64,000 nucleotides of DNA from Lysobacterales bacterium (GTDB taxonomy: Bacteria; Pseudomonadota; Gammaproteobacteria; Xanthomonadales; SZUA-36): positions 62,001 to 126,000 of the forward strand of contig JABDLD010000075.1 in NCBI GenBank assembly GCA_013001885.1. The letters are read 5' to 3'. Both the position numbers and the translations under genes were made by a program. Under the pieces are notes generated by a model, which ran no database searches, was not told the DNA's origin, and was given only the letters and a program-made list of their open reading frames with translations. Of this stretch, positions 54,809 to 64,000 are shown piece by piece; position 1 is the first letter of the stretch, and each line of letters opens with the position of its first letter.

Positions 54809-56083
54809 TTATCTGAGCGCCTCCCGCTTCCTGGGGTCCATCTTCGGGCCGATCCGCAATGACGCGCTCCAGAGTCCGACCAGAAACCATATCAGCGACG
54901 AGGTATAGGTGCCGTATATCGCAAAATGCGAGTTGAGCGGGAACAGGATCAGACCAATGGCCAGAGCAAAAGGAAAAGCGTCCCGCCGTTCGGCCGGGGA
55001 GGTCCTCTGGAAATGCCACAGCAGAAAAACGATGGCTGCGAGTAGGCCGGCCAGGCCGATGGTCCCCGTGTCGGACATGATCTCCAGCAGCACGTTGTGG
55101 GCGTGGGTGGCGCCGGAGATTCCGCCCGACTTTCGGATGTGGACATCATCAGGCTCAGCGTAAAGCATGTATGCGGCAGGAAAAGCTCTGACCCCGACGC
55201 CGTTCACCGGGTGATCCCGATACATCTCTAGCGCCGCGGTAAAGATCGGTACGCGCTCCATGGAAGAAATATCGATCGAAATTTCCGAGCCGGTCGCGAA
55301 CGCGCGGGTAATGTTAATCCGCTCCTGGAAGAGGGGGGAGGAAAAGTAGCTGACGGCCAGAACGACGACCGCGAGCACGGGAATGGTGAATATCGTCCGC
55401 CGCAGCTCGCGGTTTTCTCGTTTCAGCATCAGCGCCATGTAGGTCGCGAGCACCAGCGCCATCGTCAGCCAGCCTGCGCGCATGCCGGCGATCATGACCG
55501 CGCCCAGGATCAGCGCAAAAGAGACAGCCCAGGCCCAGGGCCGCCAGTTTCGCCGGGCATGTTCAAGCACGAGCGGTGAGAGCATGGCAAGGGTCGGTCC
55601 GAAAAACTGATATTTCTTGATGAACAAGGCGTTCAGCCGATCCGGATGCATGGCGATACCGAACAGGTCGCGGCCGAAAAAAAGCTGAATGAAGGCGTCA
55701 AACGCCCAGAACAGCAGCAGGTAAGCCGTCCAGCGCAGCACCCGCTCGCGCGCCGAGGGCGTGCTGAGCAACAGGGACATGGCCAGGGCGGCGGCCAGGA
55801 AACGCAGCGCCACCAGGCTGTGCATCCAGCTCTTCGCAGGATTGATCGAGTCAAGACTCGACAGGAAAACCGGGACCCAGTAGCAAAGGAACAGGGGCAG
55901 CACAAAAGAAGCAGCAGACCGGATCAGCACACGGTTTTCCGCCGAGCGGGCGAGCACGGCAAGCGATATCGCAAAAACCGACAGTGGAATTTCAGAAAGG
56001 CGCCCAAAAGGCAGTAAAGCGATGAAGGCCACGGCGAGCCAACTCGCCCAGTCCGATTGCAGGCGTCGCAGAAAAAGCTTCAT
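54809..56083 (-). CDS. O-antigen ligase family protein
   Basis: The 424 residues have about ten transmembrane segments and a large periplasmic loop containing GVGVRAFPAAYMLY and the conserved ATHAHNVLLEIMSDTG of the Wzy_C/WaaL domain. The His residues in that segment are expected for ligase activity. It may link O-antigen to lipid A-core or polymerise another glycan. It overlaps the upstream glycosyltransferase by 4 nt. Confidence 0.85.
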   Translation of the reverse strand: MKLFLRRLQSDWASWLAVAFIALLPFGRLSEIPLSVFAISLAVLARSAENRVLIRSAASFVLPLFLCYWVPVFLSSLDSINPAKSWMHSLVALRFLAAALAMSLLLSTPSARERVLRWTAYLLLFWAFDAFIQLFFGRDLFGIAMHPDRLNALFIKKYQFFGPTLAMLSPLVLEHARRNWRPWAWAVSFALILGAVMIAGMRAGWLTMALVLATYMALMLKRENRELRRTIFTIPVLAVVVLAVSYFSSPLFQERINITRAFATGSEISIDISSMERVPIFTAALEMYRDHPVNGVGVRAFPAAYMLYAEPDDVHIRKSGGISGATHAHNVLLEIMSDTGTIGLAGLLAAIVFLLWHFQRTSPAERRDAFPFALAIGLILFPLNSHFAIYGTYTSSLIWFLVGLWSASLRIGPKMDPRKREALR

Positions 56084-57192
56084 GGTTTATTTTCCAGCTG
56101 TGCAGATTGATAAATGGAAAAAGTTTTCTCCATCGATTCGGTAAGCCCAAACGCCGTATTCTCACTCACCGCCGGCCGGTTCCGCAGAAAAGAACGGCTG
56201 AGCTCAAGCAATCGGGCCCGGTCACCGGGCGGAACCGCGCCCTGCGGGAACAGCACGGCCAGGGTTTCCGCAACACCGCCATGGTTCCAGCCAATAACCG
56301 GGACGCCCATGTGCAGGGCTTCGGGAACCGTTCGGCCAAAGGCTTCCGGCGGGTCGCTGCACAGGCTGTAAACAATCTCCGAGGCAGCCATCCAGTCGCG
56401 AATATCCTTGCGGGCGCCGGTAAAAGTGATTCGATCCAGTACACCATATCGTTCTGCCAGACCTTCCAGCTCATCGCGGTAACGCGAGCCCGGTTTGGCC
56501 GTTCCAACGATAACGCCGTGAATTTCCGGCACATCCGCTGCCAGGTTCGCTACCAGCTCGATGAAATCAGCGTGTCCTTTGTAGCGTGACAGGCGGCCCG
56601 GCAAGCACACCAGTCTTTTGCCCTGCAGTGCGGGAAACTCGCGGGCGGCCTGTTCGTGCCAGGACGGATCCGGTCGATAGGCGAACGGGAATGCCACGTG
56701 GCTAACCCCGCCATGCACAGTCACCACGCGTTCCGCATCGGTATCCGGATAATTATGCAGGGTGTATTCGCGAATATGGTCCGAGACGGCAATGACCCGG
56801 TCGCCGCCGGCCATCACGGCACTGTAACGGCTGACAGAGTAGTGACCGTGCATGCTGGTGATATAGGTGGGTCGCAGAGCCGGGTCCAGCCCGCGCAAAG
56901 CCAGCTCGCAAATCCAGGCGGGAAGCCGGGAATGCACGTGCAGCACATCGGGTTGGGCGCGGGCAAGCCAGCTTCGCAAGCGGGAGATATAGCGCAAAGT
57001 GCCGGGCCGCTTTTTGCCGATCGGCCAGTCCAGGTGGCTTGCTCCACAGGTCCGGATGCGGTCGCCGAGCGGTCCGTCAGCGGCCACGACGGTTACCTGG
57101 TGGCCCTGTGCAATCGCGTACTCGCTCAGCTCGACTGCCACCAGCTCTGATCCGCCGAGGTTGAGCGACACCAGGGCCTGGACGATATGCAC
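56080..57192 (-). CDS. Family 4 glycosyltransferase
   Basis: A 370-residue GT-B enzyme: N-terminal acceptor domain with VSLNLGGSELVAVEL and a C-terminal donor domain with VCLPGRLSRYKGHADFIELV and PEAFGRTVPEALHMGVPVIG, the E-x7-E signature of retaining GT4 enzymes. Context with waaA and O-antigen ligase suggests LPS core or O-antigen assembly; the sugar is unknown. Confidence 0.87.
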   Translation of the reverse strand: MHIVQALVSLNLGGSELVAVELSEYAIAQGHQVTVVAADGPLGDRIRTCGASHLDWPIGKKRPGTLRYISRLRSWLARAQPDVLHVHSRLPAWICELALRGLDPALRPTYITSMHGHYSVSRYSAVMAGGDRVIAVSDHIREYTLHNYPDTDAERVVTVHGGVSHVAFPFAYRPDPSWHEQAAREFPALQGKRLVCLPGRLSRYKGHADFIELVANLAADVPEIHGVIVGTAKPGSRYRDELEGLAERYGVLDRITFTGARKDIRDWMAASEIVYSLCSDPPEAFGRTVPEALHMGVPVIGWNHGGVAETLAVLFPQGAVPPGDRARLLELSRSFLRNRPAVSENTAFGLTESMEKTFSIYQSAQLENKP

Positions 57193-57207
57193 TGCGGCCG
57201 ATACGCT

Positions 57208-57417
57208 TCAGTCGACCAGGCGGTAGATGGCGCTGCAGTAGGGGCAGACGGCGGTTCCCGTCTCTTCAATCGGCAGATAAACCCTTGGATGAGAATTCCA
57301 GAGTTTTTGCTCCGGGGTGGGGCAGGACAGCGGCAGGTCCTGCCGGCTGACTTCATATTCATGCCTGGTGTTTGCGCTTTCCAGGTTGGAGTCGGTTGCG
57401 TCAGTGGGATGTGTCAC
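57208..57417 (-). CDS. Zinc-finger CHCC-type small protein
   Basis: The 69 residues contain Cys32, His43, Cys58 and Cys61 (LSCPTPEQKLW, NSHPRVYLPIE, VCPYC), the zf-CHCC ligand set also seen in the NDUFS6-like family. The gene lies 15 nt upstream of the glycosyltransferase start on the same strand. Zinc binding is expected; the cellular role is unknown. Confidence 0.8.
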   Translation of the reverse strand: MTHPTDATDSNLESANTRHEYEVSRQDLPLSCPTPEQKLWNSHPRVYLPIEETGTAVCPYCSAIYRLVD

Positions 57418-57468
57418 GATAAAAGCTCCCGGAGTTCAGAATGCAGCGAATGGGGTCATCCGCGTAGT

Positions 57469-60243
57469 TTACGGCAGAGCCGGCGAAGATTCTCCCATTT
57501 TGCGTACAAAAACCGCCCTTGCGTCGCCCGTTGCAATCGCTTGGGGGGTCTTTTGCCGCTCGAGGTATGTCATCATTCGTTGCTGTCGCAGTTGCCTCAC
57601 CGTGTTCAGCAGTGTTTGAGCCTCTGCTTCTGTCAGCCAGCCAATAGCCATTAGCTCCTGCAACTGGTGCAGCGTGCCGGTGGCCTGTATCACGCGCGGA
57701 AACAGGCGCGCCGAGCTTAAAACCCCCAGTTGAGCGATAAACTCGACATCGATCAGCCCGCCCGGCTGGTGCTTGGGTGATAAAATACCGTCATCGCTCA
57801 ATTTACCGGTGTGCTCCCGGGTCATTCTTTCTCTCATTTCCCCCAGCTCCAGCGCCAGGTTCCGCTCTTCGCGCTGCCGGCAAAGCACTTCCTGCCGGAT
57901 TCGGTTGAAAGCTGATTCCAGTGAGCGGCTACCGGTGATGAACCTGGCGCGTGTCAGCGCCTGCAGCTCCCAGGTCCATGCCTCGTGCAGCTGGTATTTC
58001 CTGAACGCCCCGATGTGGCTCACCAACGATCCTGCTCGGCCGTTCGGACGCAGGCGGGTATCGACTTCATATAGCCTCCCGGAGGGTGTCATCACGGTCA
58101 GGAAACTCAGCACCCGCTGCGCTAGCCGTGCAAAGTACCTCTCCGGCGGAAGCGGCCTGTCGCCGTTGGACTGCGGCAGATCGCAATCGAACAGGAAAAC
58201 GATATCGAGATCGGAGTCGTAACCCAGTTCAGCGGCGCCGAGTGAGCCGTACCCAACGATGGCCATACCGTCGGCAGAACCGCGGGTTCCCTCTGTGTCA
58301 CCAAAGCTGCCGTGGCGTGCAGCGATCTCTATTTTCGCTGTGTCCAGCACACCAGCCAGTAAGGCCGAGGCGAGCCTGGCAAGCGCTGCCTGGGCGGTAT
58401 CCCCATCGATTGCGCCTTTCAATTGACTGACAGCGATACGCAACTGAGTAGCGAGTTTCAGGTAATTCAGCCCCTGCAATATGGCCTCTGTCCCCTGAGC
58501 GGCCTCCAGGATTCGGCGAACACTTTGGGACAGGCGCTCCTGGTCCGGAATCTGCCGGCCCAGCGCCGGATCGATCAGTTCATCCAGCAGCGCAGGGAAG
58601 CGAATCACCTGGCTCGTGATCCATTCACTGCGCTGGAACAGATCCAGCATCCGGTCGAGCGCTTTCGGATTCTGTTCCAGCAATACCAGGTAAGCGCTTC
58701 GGCGGCAGATCGCCAGCACGAGGTCAAAAACCCGCGCCAGCGCTTCGCCCTCCAGCGATTGACGGTCAATGCGCTCGAGCAACTCCGGCATGAACCGGTC
58801 GAGACGGCTGTTCGCCCGCTGACTCAGGGCCACACGGGATAGCCGGCGGACAAACGTGTCCAGCGGTGTGTTGTCCCTGGTTTCATCCGGCACGGCGGGT
58901 TCCTGCCGGCGAACTTGATGCTGACGCCATAATTCAGACCACTTCTGACCTGCCGGGCGCTCGGTCCGGGCAGGAAAGATGCCCTGGAACCGGTTGCTGA
59001 CCCGCGCCCGGGTCCGGCGCAGGCTTTCTTCCAGTGACTTGACGTCCTTCTCGTACATCGCCCGCGCAATGCGCTCCCGATCTTCGCCCTCGGGAACCCG
59101 GTGAGTCTGTTGGTCCCGATAAGCCTGAATACGGTTTTCTAGAAACCGCAAGTAAGCGTAATCATTCCGAACTTCGTTGACAGCCCGGCGGCTCACCAGG
59201 CCCAGGCGGGCAATTTCACTCAAAGCCGTGTCCAGCGAAGGCGTCTGCAGCCGGGTTTCCCGCCCGCCCCGCAAGAGTTGAAAACACTGCGCCAGGAATT
59301 CAATTTCCCTGATTCCGCCTGGACCCCGCTTGATGTCATCCAGCCGGCCTTTGCGCCGCGCGTCATCACTCACGTTGGCGTGCATTTCCTGTAGGGCTTC
59401 GACGGCGCTGTAGTCGATGTAGCGCCGGTAGACGAACGGCCGCACTTCCTCCAGGAAACGTTCGCCGGCTTCCCGGTCGCCCGCGACCGGGCGGGCCTTG
59501 ATCAGCGCATAGCGCTCCCAGTCGCGTCCCTCACGCTGGTAGTACTGCTCTAGCGCGGCCAGGCTTGAAGTCAACGGGCCAGAGTCGCCAAAGGGGCGCA
59601 ACCGCGTGTCTACCCGAAAGCAGAATCCGTCTGCGGTCATCTCGGACAGGCTGGCGATAACAGCGCGCGCCTGGCGGGTAAAAAACTGATCGTTCGCCAT
59701 GCCGCGACGGCCGTCGCAGACACCCGTTTTCGGGTAGCAAAAAATAATATCGATGTCTGACGAGAGATTGAGCTCCCCGCCGCCGAATTTTCCCAGCCCG
59801 ATAACGAACATCTGCTGCGGGCTGCCGTCGTCACCTCGGGGTGTTCCGTGTTTTTCAACCAGGCGGCGGTAATGCTCATCGATTGCGTACCCCAAACAGA
59901 TTTCCGCCAGCGAGGTCAGGCGGTTGAAGGTCTCCTTCAGCGGCGCGAGTCCACAAAGATCACGCCAGACGATCCGCAACATCTCGCGGTTTCTGAATCG
60001 GCGCAGACCCGGATCCAGGCCGTGCTCCCGAACCGCTGCGGCCAAGTGCAGAACGTCCGGCGGGCAAGCCTCGTCCAGACCCTCTTCCCAGGCGGGGAAA
60101 CGCCCCAGCAGACCGGCTGCAAATTCGCTGCAAAAACGGACATGATCCAGGCGTTCTGCGACGGGAACGGTGACCGGAGGCAGGATGTTCCAGCCGGATT
60201 TTTTTCGGGATGAGGGCATGCCTTCATTATAGGGAATTTTCAT
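57469..60243 (-). CDS. glnE: Bifunctional glutamine synthetase adenylyltransferase/deadenylase
   Basis: The 924 residues have two nucleotidyltransferase domains: GLGKFGGGELNLSSDIDIIF near residue 150 (deadenylylase) and GYGSLGAAELGYDSDLDIVF near 680 (adenylylase), separated by the regulatory helical region. Both metal-binding DxD sets are intact. It modifies glutamine synthetase in response to PII. The start is ATG 60243; ATG 60219 is possible. A further open stretch into mscS is not used. Confidence 0.95.
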   Translation of the reverse strand: MKIPYNEGMPSSRKKSGWNILPPVTVPVAERLDHVRFCSEFAAGLLGRFPAWEEGLDEACPPDVLHLAAAVREHGLDPGLRRFRNREMLRIVWRDLCGLAPLKETFNRLTSLAEICLGYAIDEHYRRLVEKHGTPRGDDGSPQQMFVIGLGKFGGGELNLSSDIDIIFCYPKTGVCDGRRGMANDQFFTRQARAVIASLSEMTADGFCFRVDTRLRPFGDSGPLTSSLAALEQYYQREGRDWERYALIKARPVAGDREAGERFLEEVRPFVYRRYIDYSAVEALQEMHANVSDDARRKGRLDDIKRGPGGIREIEFLAQCFQLLRGGRETRLQTPSLDTALSEIARLGLVSRRAVNEVRNDYAYLRFLENRIQAYRDQQTHRVPEGEDRERIARAMYEKDVKSLEESLRRTRARVSNRFQGIFPARTERPAGQKWSELWRQHQVRRQEPAVPDETRDNTPLDTFVRRLSRVALSQRANSRLDRFMPELLERIDRQSLEGEALARVFDLVLAICRRSAYLVLLEQNPKALDRMLDLFQRSEWITSQVIRFPALLDELIDPALGRQIPDQERLSQSVRRILEAAQGTEAILQGLNYLKLATQLRIAVSQLKGAIDGDTAQAALARLASALLAGVLDTAKIEIAARHGSFGDTEGTRGSADGMAIVGYGSLGAAELGYDSDLDIVFLFDCDLPQSNGDRPLPPERYFARLAQRVLSFLTVMTPSGRLYEVDTRLRPNGRAGSLVSHIGAFRKYQLHEAWTWELQALTRARFITGSRSLESAFNRIRQEVLCRQREERNLALELGEMRERMTREHTGKLSDDGILSPKHQPGGLIDVEFIAQLGVLSSARLFPRVIQATGTLHQLQELMAIGWLTEAEAQTLLNTVRQLRQQRMMTYLERQKTPQAIATGDARAVFVRKMGESSPALP

Positions 60244-60277
60244 TCCCGGCCCACGCGGGAGCAGCGACCGGAGGCTT

Positions 60278-61495
60278 TTATTCGGGGGCCGGGTGTGACC
60301 CGGGCGGCAAATCCCGGACATGCAAATCCTGCTGCGGAAAAGGAATCTCGATACCCTCTTCCCGGAAACGCTTGATCAGCTGGTAATTGAGTTCGTGCAG
60401 GACCAGCCCGCGCTCCGCCGGCCGCCTGATCCAGCAAAGAAGTTCAAGGTTGATCGCGCTGTCGCCGAAACCTCGAATTCGGATACGAGGCGGCGGCTCA
60501 TTGACCACTTTTTCGTTTTCAGCTGCCAGCGCTTCCAGAGTTTCGATGACGTTGTCGATGTCGCTGTCATAAGCAACACCGATGGGTATTCGAATGCGAT
60601 GGCGAACGTAGGGCCCCCCGCTTTCATTGACAATTTTCGCCGTTCCGATCACGGCGTTGGGAATGGATACTTCCACATCGTCCCGCGTAATCAAGCGCGT
60701 GGACCTGATCCCCAGGTTGGAAACGACGCCCCGCTCGCCGGTATCGAGCACGATGTAGTCGCCGATCTTGTAGGGCGCATCGGCCACGATCGATACGCCT
60801 GAAATCAGGTTTGCGAGCGTATCCCGCGAGGCGAAACCGATGGCGATTCCAATGATGCCGGCCGAGGCAACCCAGGCGGTGGCGTCAATGCCCCATACCA
60901 GGAAAAACAGGTAGATGAACAAGCCGGTCAGCAACAGCTTGATACCCATTTCGTACAACGGAATCGTGCGCGGCTGGAACAACTTGAAGCGGTCCCGATC
61001 GGCCTCCAGCGCCTGCAGGATGACTTTGGTGGCGCGGAACCAGGCGCGTCCCCAGAAAATCAAAAGAGCCGTGATGCACAGCTTGATCAGCAGGTGTTCA
61101 ATGGCACCCGGAAAATCCAGGGTGGCCAGTGCCAGTACCAGCGAAAAAGTGACGGTCGTCTGCAGCACCGGAGACGTCAGGTAATGGGCGATCTGGTAAT
61201 CGATTTCGGATTTTGTGCTTTTTCTGAAGCGGTCCAGCAGCCAATGAATCCACGATTTGAGAAGCCGTCCCAGGCCGTACCCCATCGTAATCAACACGAT
61301 GGCGAACAATATGGGGTAGTCCTGCAGAAAGTGCCATATCTCCCTGAGGGGCTCACTCAGATAGGGTGAAACGTCAAAACCGACGATCAGGTCTGCCAGC
61401 GACGAGGTCACGCCTTCTTCGTTTTCCGCCACCGTGTTTTCGCCGGAGTTGATGTTTCCGTCATTCGAAAGAAACTGCTTGGCAGGCGTGCTCAT
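60278..61495 (-). CDS. MscS-family mechanosensitive ion channel
   Basis: The 405 residues have about five transmembrane segments; the last, WVASAGIIGIAIGFASRDTLANLI, is the pore-lining TM3. It is followed by the beta domain (YKIGDYIVLDTGERGVVSNLG, IRSTRLITRDDVEVSIPNAV) and C-terminal domain of MscS. It would open under hypo-osmotic stress. It overlaps the CDF gene by 4 nt. Confidence 0.92.
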   Translation of the reverse strand: MSTPAKQFLSNDGNINSGENTVAENEEGVTSSLADLIVGFDVSPYLSEPLREIWHFLQDYPILFAIVLITMGYGLGRLLKSWIHWLLDRFRKSTKSEIDYQIAHYLTSPVLQTTVTFSLVLALATLDFPGAIEHLLIKLCITALLIFWGRAWFRATKVILQALEADRDRFKLFQPRTIPLYEMGIKLLLTGLFIYLFFLVWGIDATAWVASAGIIGIAIGFASRDTLANLISGVSIVADAPYKIGDYIVLDTGERGVVSNLGIRSTRLITRDDVEVSIPNAVIGTAKIVNESGGPYVRHRIRIPIGVAYDSDIDNVIETLEALAAENEKVVNEPPPRIRIRGFGDSAINLELLCWIRRPAERGLVLHELNYQLIKRFREEGIEIPFPQQDLHVRDLPPGSHPAPE

Positions 61496-62421
61496 CGGGT
61501 CCTGGCCGGGCGCTTTCTGAGCAGCGTCTCGGCTTCGATATAGATTCGGTTGACCCTCGGTACCGCGGTCTTGATCCGGGCTTCGATGCGGTCGATGCTC
61601 TGCTCAATTTCATCACTGGTCAAACCATCGATGAAATGGACATCGAGATTGACCAGCACTTCGTTGGGGCCGAAGTAAAGGCTCAGGGGTCTGCGGTGGG
61701 ATGAGACCACCGGGTCCTGCTCCAGTATCATCTGGATTTTTTCCACGTTCGCCGCCCCCAGGCCTTCGCCGACCAGCAGCGCCTTGCACTCCACGGCAAA
61801 GAAAAACGAGACACCGACCAACAGCACGCCGATCAGCACCGACCCGAGGCCGTCAAAGTATACCCAGCCGGTGACCTGCCCCAGGAAGACGGAAAGCAAA
61901 GCGATTATCAGGCCCGCCAGGGCCGCGCTGTCTTCCACCACAACGGCGATCGTGGCCGAGTCCTTGCTTTCCTTCAGGGCCTGGAAAAAGGGCCGGTTCC
62001 GGCGCGTGGTTTCGAACGCCTTCAATGCCACCCGCAAGGCCGAGGCTTCAAAAATCATAGCCAGGATCAGCACCACGTAATTCCACTGCACATTTGCCAG
62101 TTCCCGCGGGTGCAGCAGGTGTTGAATGCCCTCGTAAATGGCGATTCCGCCACCCAGCGCGAAAATCAGGATGGCCACCACGAAACTCCAGAAAAAAATC
62201 TCGTTTCCGTAACCGAAAGGGTGGCTCTCGTCGGGCGGCTTTTTACTCAGGCCGATGCCAAAAAGAAGCAGGACGCCATTGCCCGTATCAACCAGCGAGT
62301 GAATGCCTTCTGACAGCATGGCGGAAGAGCCGGTGAAAAAAGCGGCGACAAACTTGCAGACCGCAATGGCCGAATTGGCTGCAATAGCGCCATAGATTGC
62401 AATTTTTGAAGATCCCGCCAT
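61492..62421 (-). CDS. Cation diffusion facilitator transporter
   Basis: The 309 residues have six transmembrane helices and the metal-site sequence HSLVDTGNGVLLLFG near residue 41 and EDSAALAGLI near 160, plus a C-terminal cytosolic metal-binding domain. CDF proteins export divalent cations by proton exchange. The Asp/His pair in the first motif is close to the Zn/Mn/Fe pattern, but the metal cannot be fixed. It is cotranslated with the mscS gene. Confidence 0.9.
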   Translation of the reverse strand: MAGSSKIAIYGAIAANSAIAVCKFVAAFFTGSSAMLSEGIHSLVDTGNGVLLLFGIGLSKKPPDESHPFGYGNEIFFWSFVVAILIFALGGGIAIYEGIQHLLHPRELANVQWNYVVLILAMIFEASALRVALKAFETTRRNRPFFQALKESKDSATIAVVVEDSAALAGLIIALLSVFLGQVTGWVYFDGLGSVLIGVLLVGVSFFFAVECKALLVGEGLGAANVEKIQMILEQDPVVSSHRRPLSLYFGPNEVLVNLDVHFIDGLTSDEIEQSIDRIEARIKTAVPRVNRIYIEAETLLRKRPARTR

Positions 62422-62500
62422 GACTCCTGCCCAAGGGTGAAGTAGAAGAGACGGATGGTACCAGAACAGGGACTCACATTGACGTCAAAGAACTTTTAAA

Positions 62501-63955
62501 ATGTCGTGCATGCCGAATCAATCCCGCTCCATCAGCAACAAGGTTTCCTATCGCGACAGCCGCCGCGCTTCCGCCCGTATCCTCACGCCGGGGAAAAGGC
62601 ATGCTTTGCGGCGTTTCGTTTCATTCGTGCTGGTTTCAGCCGTGACGCTCTATGTCTGGGTTACGCTGACCAGTTCGTTTCCACCCGAACAGCGCGCTGT
62701 ATTGTTCCTTTTTTTGCTGGCGGTGGGCCTGTGGATTACCGAGGCGGTGCCCGCTTTCGCCGTGGGGCTGCTGATCATGGGTTACCTGGTTTTTGTTCTG
62801 GGAACACCCATGCTGTTGAAGGAACCCGGGGACGTCAGTCCCTATCTGAACACCTGGTCGAGCCCGGTGATCTGGCTGATGCTGGGCGGGTTTTTCATGG
62901 CGGAAGGCCTTTCCCGCACCGGCCTGGACCGAAAACTTTTCGCGCTGGCGATCAAGCCGGCAGGCAGCCGCCCCAGCCGTGTCCTGCTGGCGGTCATGTT
63001 GACCAGCGCCGTTGCTTCCATGTTCATCTCCAATACATCAACCACGGTGTTGATGATCGGAGCGGTATTGCCGCTGGTTCGCCAGGTTGGAAGAAAAGAA
63101 CCCTTTGCCAAAGCGCTGATGGTCGCCATTCCCCTGTCGGCCTCGGTCGGAGGCATGGGCACGATCATCGGCAGCGCGCCCAACGCGATCGCGGCGGGAG
63201 TGGCGTCCGGGTTCGGGCAAGGTATCGATTTTGTTGAGTGGATGATGCTCGGAGTGCCGGTTGCGCTGGTGTTGGTGTTCGCCGCCTGGTTCCTGCTGCT
63301 GCGCCTGTTTCCGCCCGGCATGGAAGAATTCAGCCTGGAACTTGGCCTGGCGGAGGAACCCGAGATGCCGGGGCTGCGGGAACGCTTGATGGTCGGGGCA
63401 ATTTCACTGCTCACCGTGGGCTTGTGGATGACTACGCCCCTGCACGGAATTCACGTTGCGGCCATTTCCCTGATCCCGATCGTCGGCCTCACCATGACCC
63501 AGGTGCTGGGTGCGGCGGATGTCAGGGGTTTACCCTGGGATACGTTGATGCTGGTGGCTGGCGGCCTTTCGCTGGGCGCTGCTGTAGTCGACACTGGCCT
63601 CGCAGCGCGGCTGGCCCTATCGCTGGAGTTCCTGACCATGCTGAATCTGGATGTGCTGGTGTTTGCGGCTCTGGCCCTGGTGACCGTTACCCTGTCGAAC
63701 TTCATGAGTAACACGGCGACCGTCTCGCTGATACTGCCGGTAGCCGTGGCCCTGGTTCCGGGCCGGGAACTGGAAATGTGCCTGATCCTGGGGCTCAGCG
63801 CCTCTTGTGCGTTGCTGCTGCCGGTATCGACCCCGCCGAACGCGGTCGCGTTCAGCACAGGAGAAATTCAGACGCGGGACTTGCGCCCCGGTGCCGTCCT
63901 GATCGGTCTGCTGGGCCCTGTTGTCGTGATTGCCTGGGTTTTGCTCGTGACCTAG
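62501..63955 (+). CDS. SLC13/DASS-family anion:sodium symporter
   Basis: The 484 residues have about eleven transmembrane segments after a basic 35-residue N-terminus. SNTSTTVLMIGAVLPL and SNFMSNTATVSLILPVA are the two family SNT motifs that bind substrate and sodium. These carriers import di/tricarboxylates, sulfate or phosphate. The presence of sulfur genes elsewhere makes sulfate or thiosulfate possible, but the substrate is not clear from sequence. The start is uncertain between ATG 62501 and ATG 62510. Confidence 0.9.
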   Translation: MSCMPNQSRSISNKVSYRDSRRASARILTPGKRHALRRFVSFVLVSAVTLYVWVTLTSSFPPEQRAVLFLFLLAVGLWITEAVPAFAVGLLIMGYLVFVLGTPMLLKEPGDVSPYLNTWSSPVIWLMLGGFFMAEGLSRTGLDRKLFALAIKPAGSRPSRVLLAVMLTSAVASMFISNTSTTVLMIGAVLPLVRQVGRKEPFAKALMVAIPLSASVGGMGTIIGSAPNAIAAGVASGFGQGIDFVEWMMLGVPVALVLVFAAWFLLLRLFPPGMEEFSLELGLAEEPEMPGLRERLMVGAISLLTVGLWMTTPLHGIHVAAISLIPIVGLTMTQVLGAADVRGLPWDTLMLVAGGLSLGAAVVDTGLAARLALSLEFLTMLNLDVLVFAALALVTVTLSNFMSNTATVSLILPVAVALVPGRELEMCLILGLSASCALLLPVSTPPNAVAFSTGEIQTRDLRPGAVLIGLLGPVVVIAWVLLVT

Positions 63956-64000
63956 CCGTAACGGCCTTCGATATAGTCGGACGTTTCCTTGTGTTGCGGG
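63952..64000 (-). CDS. Possible 3' end of a gene cut by the window edge
   Basis: The minus strand has a frame open from the edge, ending in HKETSDYIEGRYG and TAG at 63952-63954, overlapping the SLC13 stop. Sixteen codons are too few to identify a family. Confidence 0.3.
   Translation of the reverse strand, partial: PQHKETSDYIEGRYG

Noticed and set aside
54739-54816. A 25-codon frame with one hydrophobic helix between waaA and the O-antigen ligase
   Set aside because: It has no clear ribosome site and is short enough to occur by chance.

Overview
This window is chromosomal DNA from a gammaproteobacterium and spans the replication origin. Placement rests on the mnmE-yidC-rnpA-rpmH / dnaA-dnaN-recF-gyrB order, separate glyQ and glyS genes, cmoAB, glnE, waaA and a pcm-like/tolC pair. 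No rRNA, tRNA, CRISPR array or insertion sequence was seen. The gene content suggests an aerobic, sulfur-oxidising bacterium that can also oxidise alkanes. The family cannot be fixed from this stretch alone.

Layout. (1) 1-5 kb: the 3' part of a repeat-containing Gly/Trp/Tyr-rich protein and a DUF748 (AsmA-like) envelope protein. (2) 5-11 kb: a succinate-semialdehyde dehydrogenase, a large class-V aminotransferase/cysteine-desulfurase-like enzyme, an AlkB alkane monooxygenase and a divergent AraC-type regulator. (3) 10.7-23.2 kb, all on the minus strand: a sulfur-oxidising heterodisulfide reductase-like (sHdr) locus. In order of transcription it reads histone-deacetylase-like gene, lipS2, lipS1, lipoate ligase, a glutamine-amidotransferase-like gene, then dsrE, shdrC1, B1, A, H, C2, B2, a small Cys-containing protein and lbpA. 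(4) 23.3-29.5 kb: divergent dsrE2-tusA, a FadL porin, a Cys-containing ArsR repressor, a methyltransferase, a secreted unknown protein, a periplasmic rhodanese, a persulfide dioxygenase and a second Cys-containing ArsR repressor. (5) 29.5-42.7 kb: origin region and housekeeping genes. (6) 42.7-64 kb: a decayed qmcA/nfeD pair, cmoAB, a BaeSR/Spy envelope-stress unit, an AmpD-type amidase, an ECF sigma factor with DUF3379 partner, a methyltransferase-TolC pair, WaaA, O-antigen ligase, a glycosyltransferase, GlnE, a mechanosensitive channel, a CDF transporter and an SLC13 anion transporter.

How the sulfur genes fit together. By analogy with characterised sHdr systems, TusA, DsrE and DsrE2 relay sulfane sulfur as persulfides to the cytoplasmic sHdr complex, which oxidises it and passes electrons to lipoate on LbpA. 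LipS1/LipS2 and the dedicated ligase would build and attach that lipoate. Periplasmic rhodanese and persulfide dioxygenase handle sulfane sulfur at the edges, and the two SqrR/BigR-type repressors would sense it. A short element with core TCTAAT/ATTAGA lies in candidate promoters for dsrE-shdr, fadL and (a variant) the dioxygenase, suggesting one regulon.

The least explained parts are the amidotransferase-like protein lacking its nucleophilic Cys, the HDAC-like gene heading the lipoate operon, the 144-residue protein between shdrB2 and lbpA, and the FadL porin sharing the promoter element.
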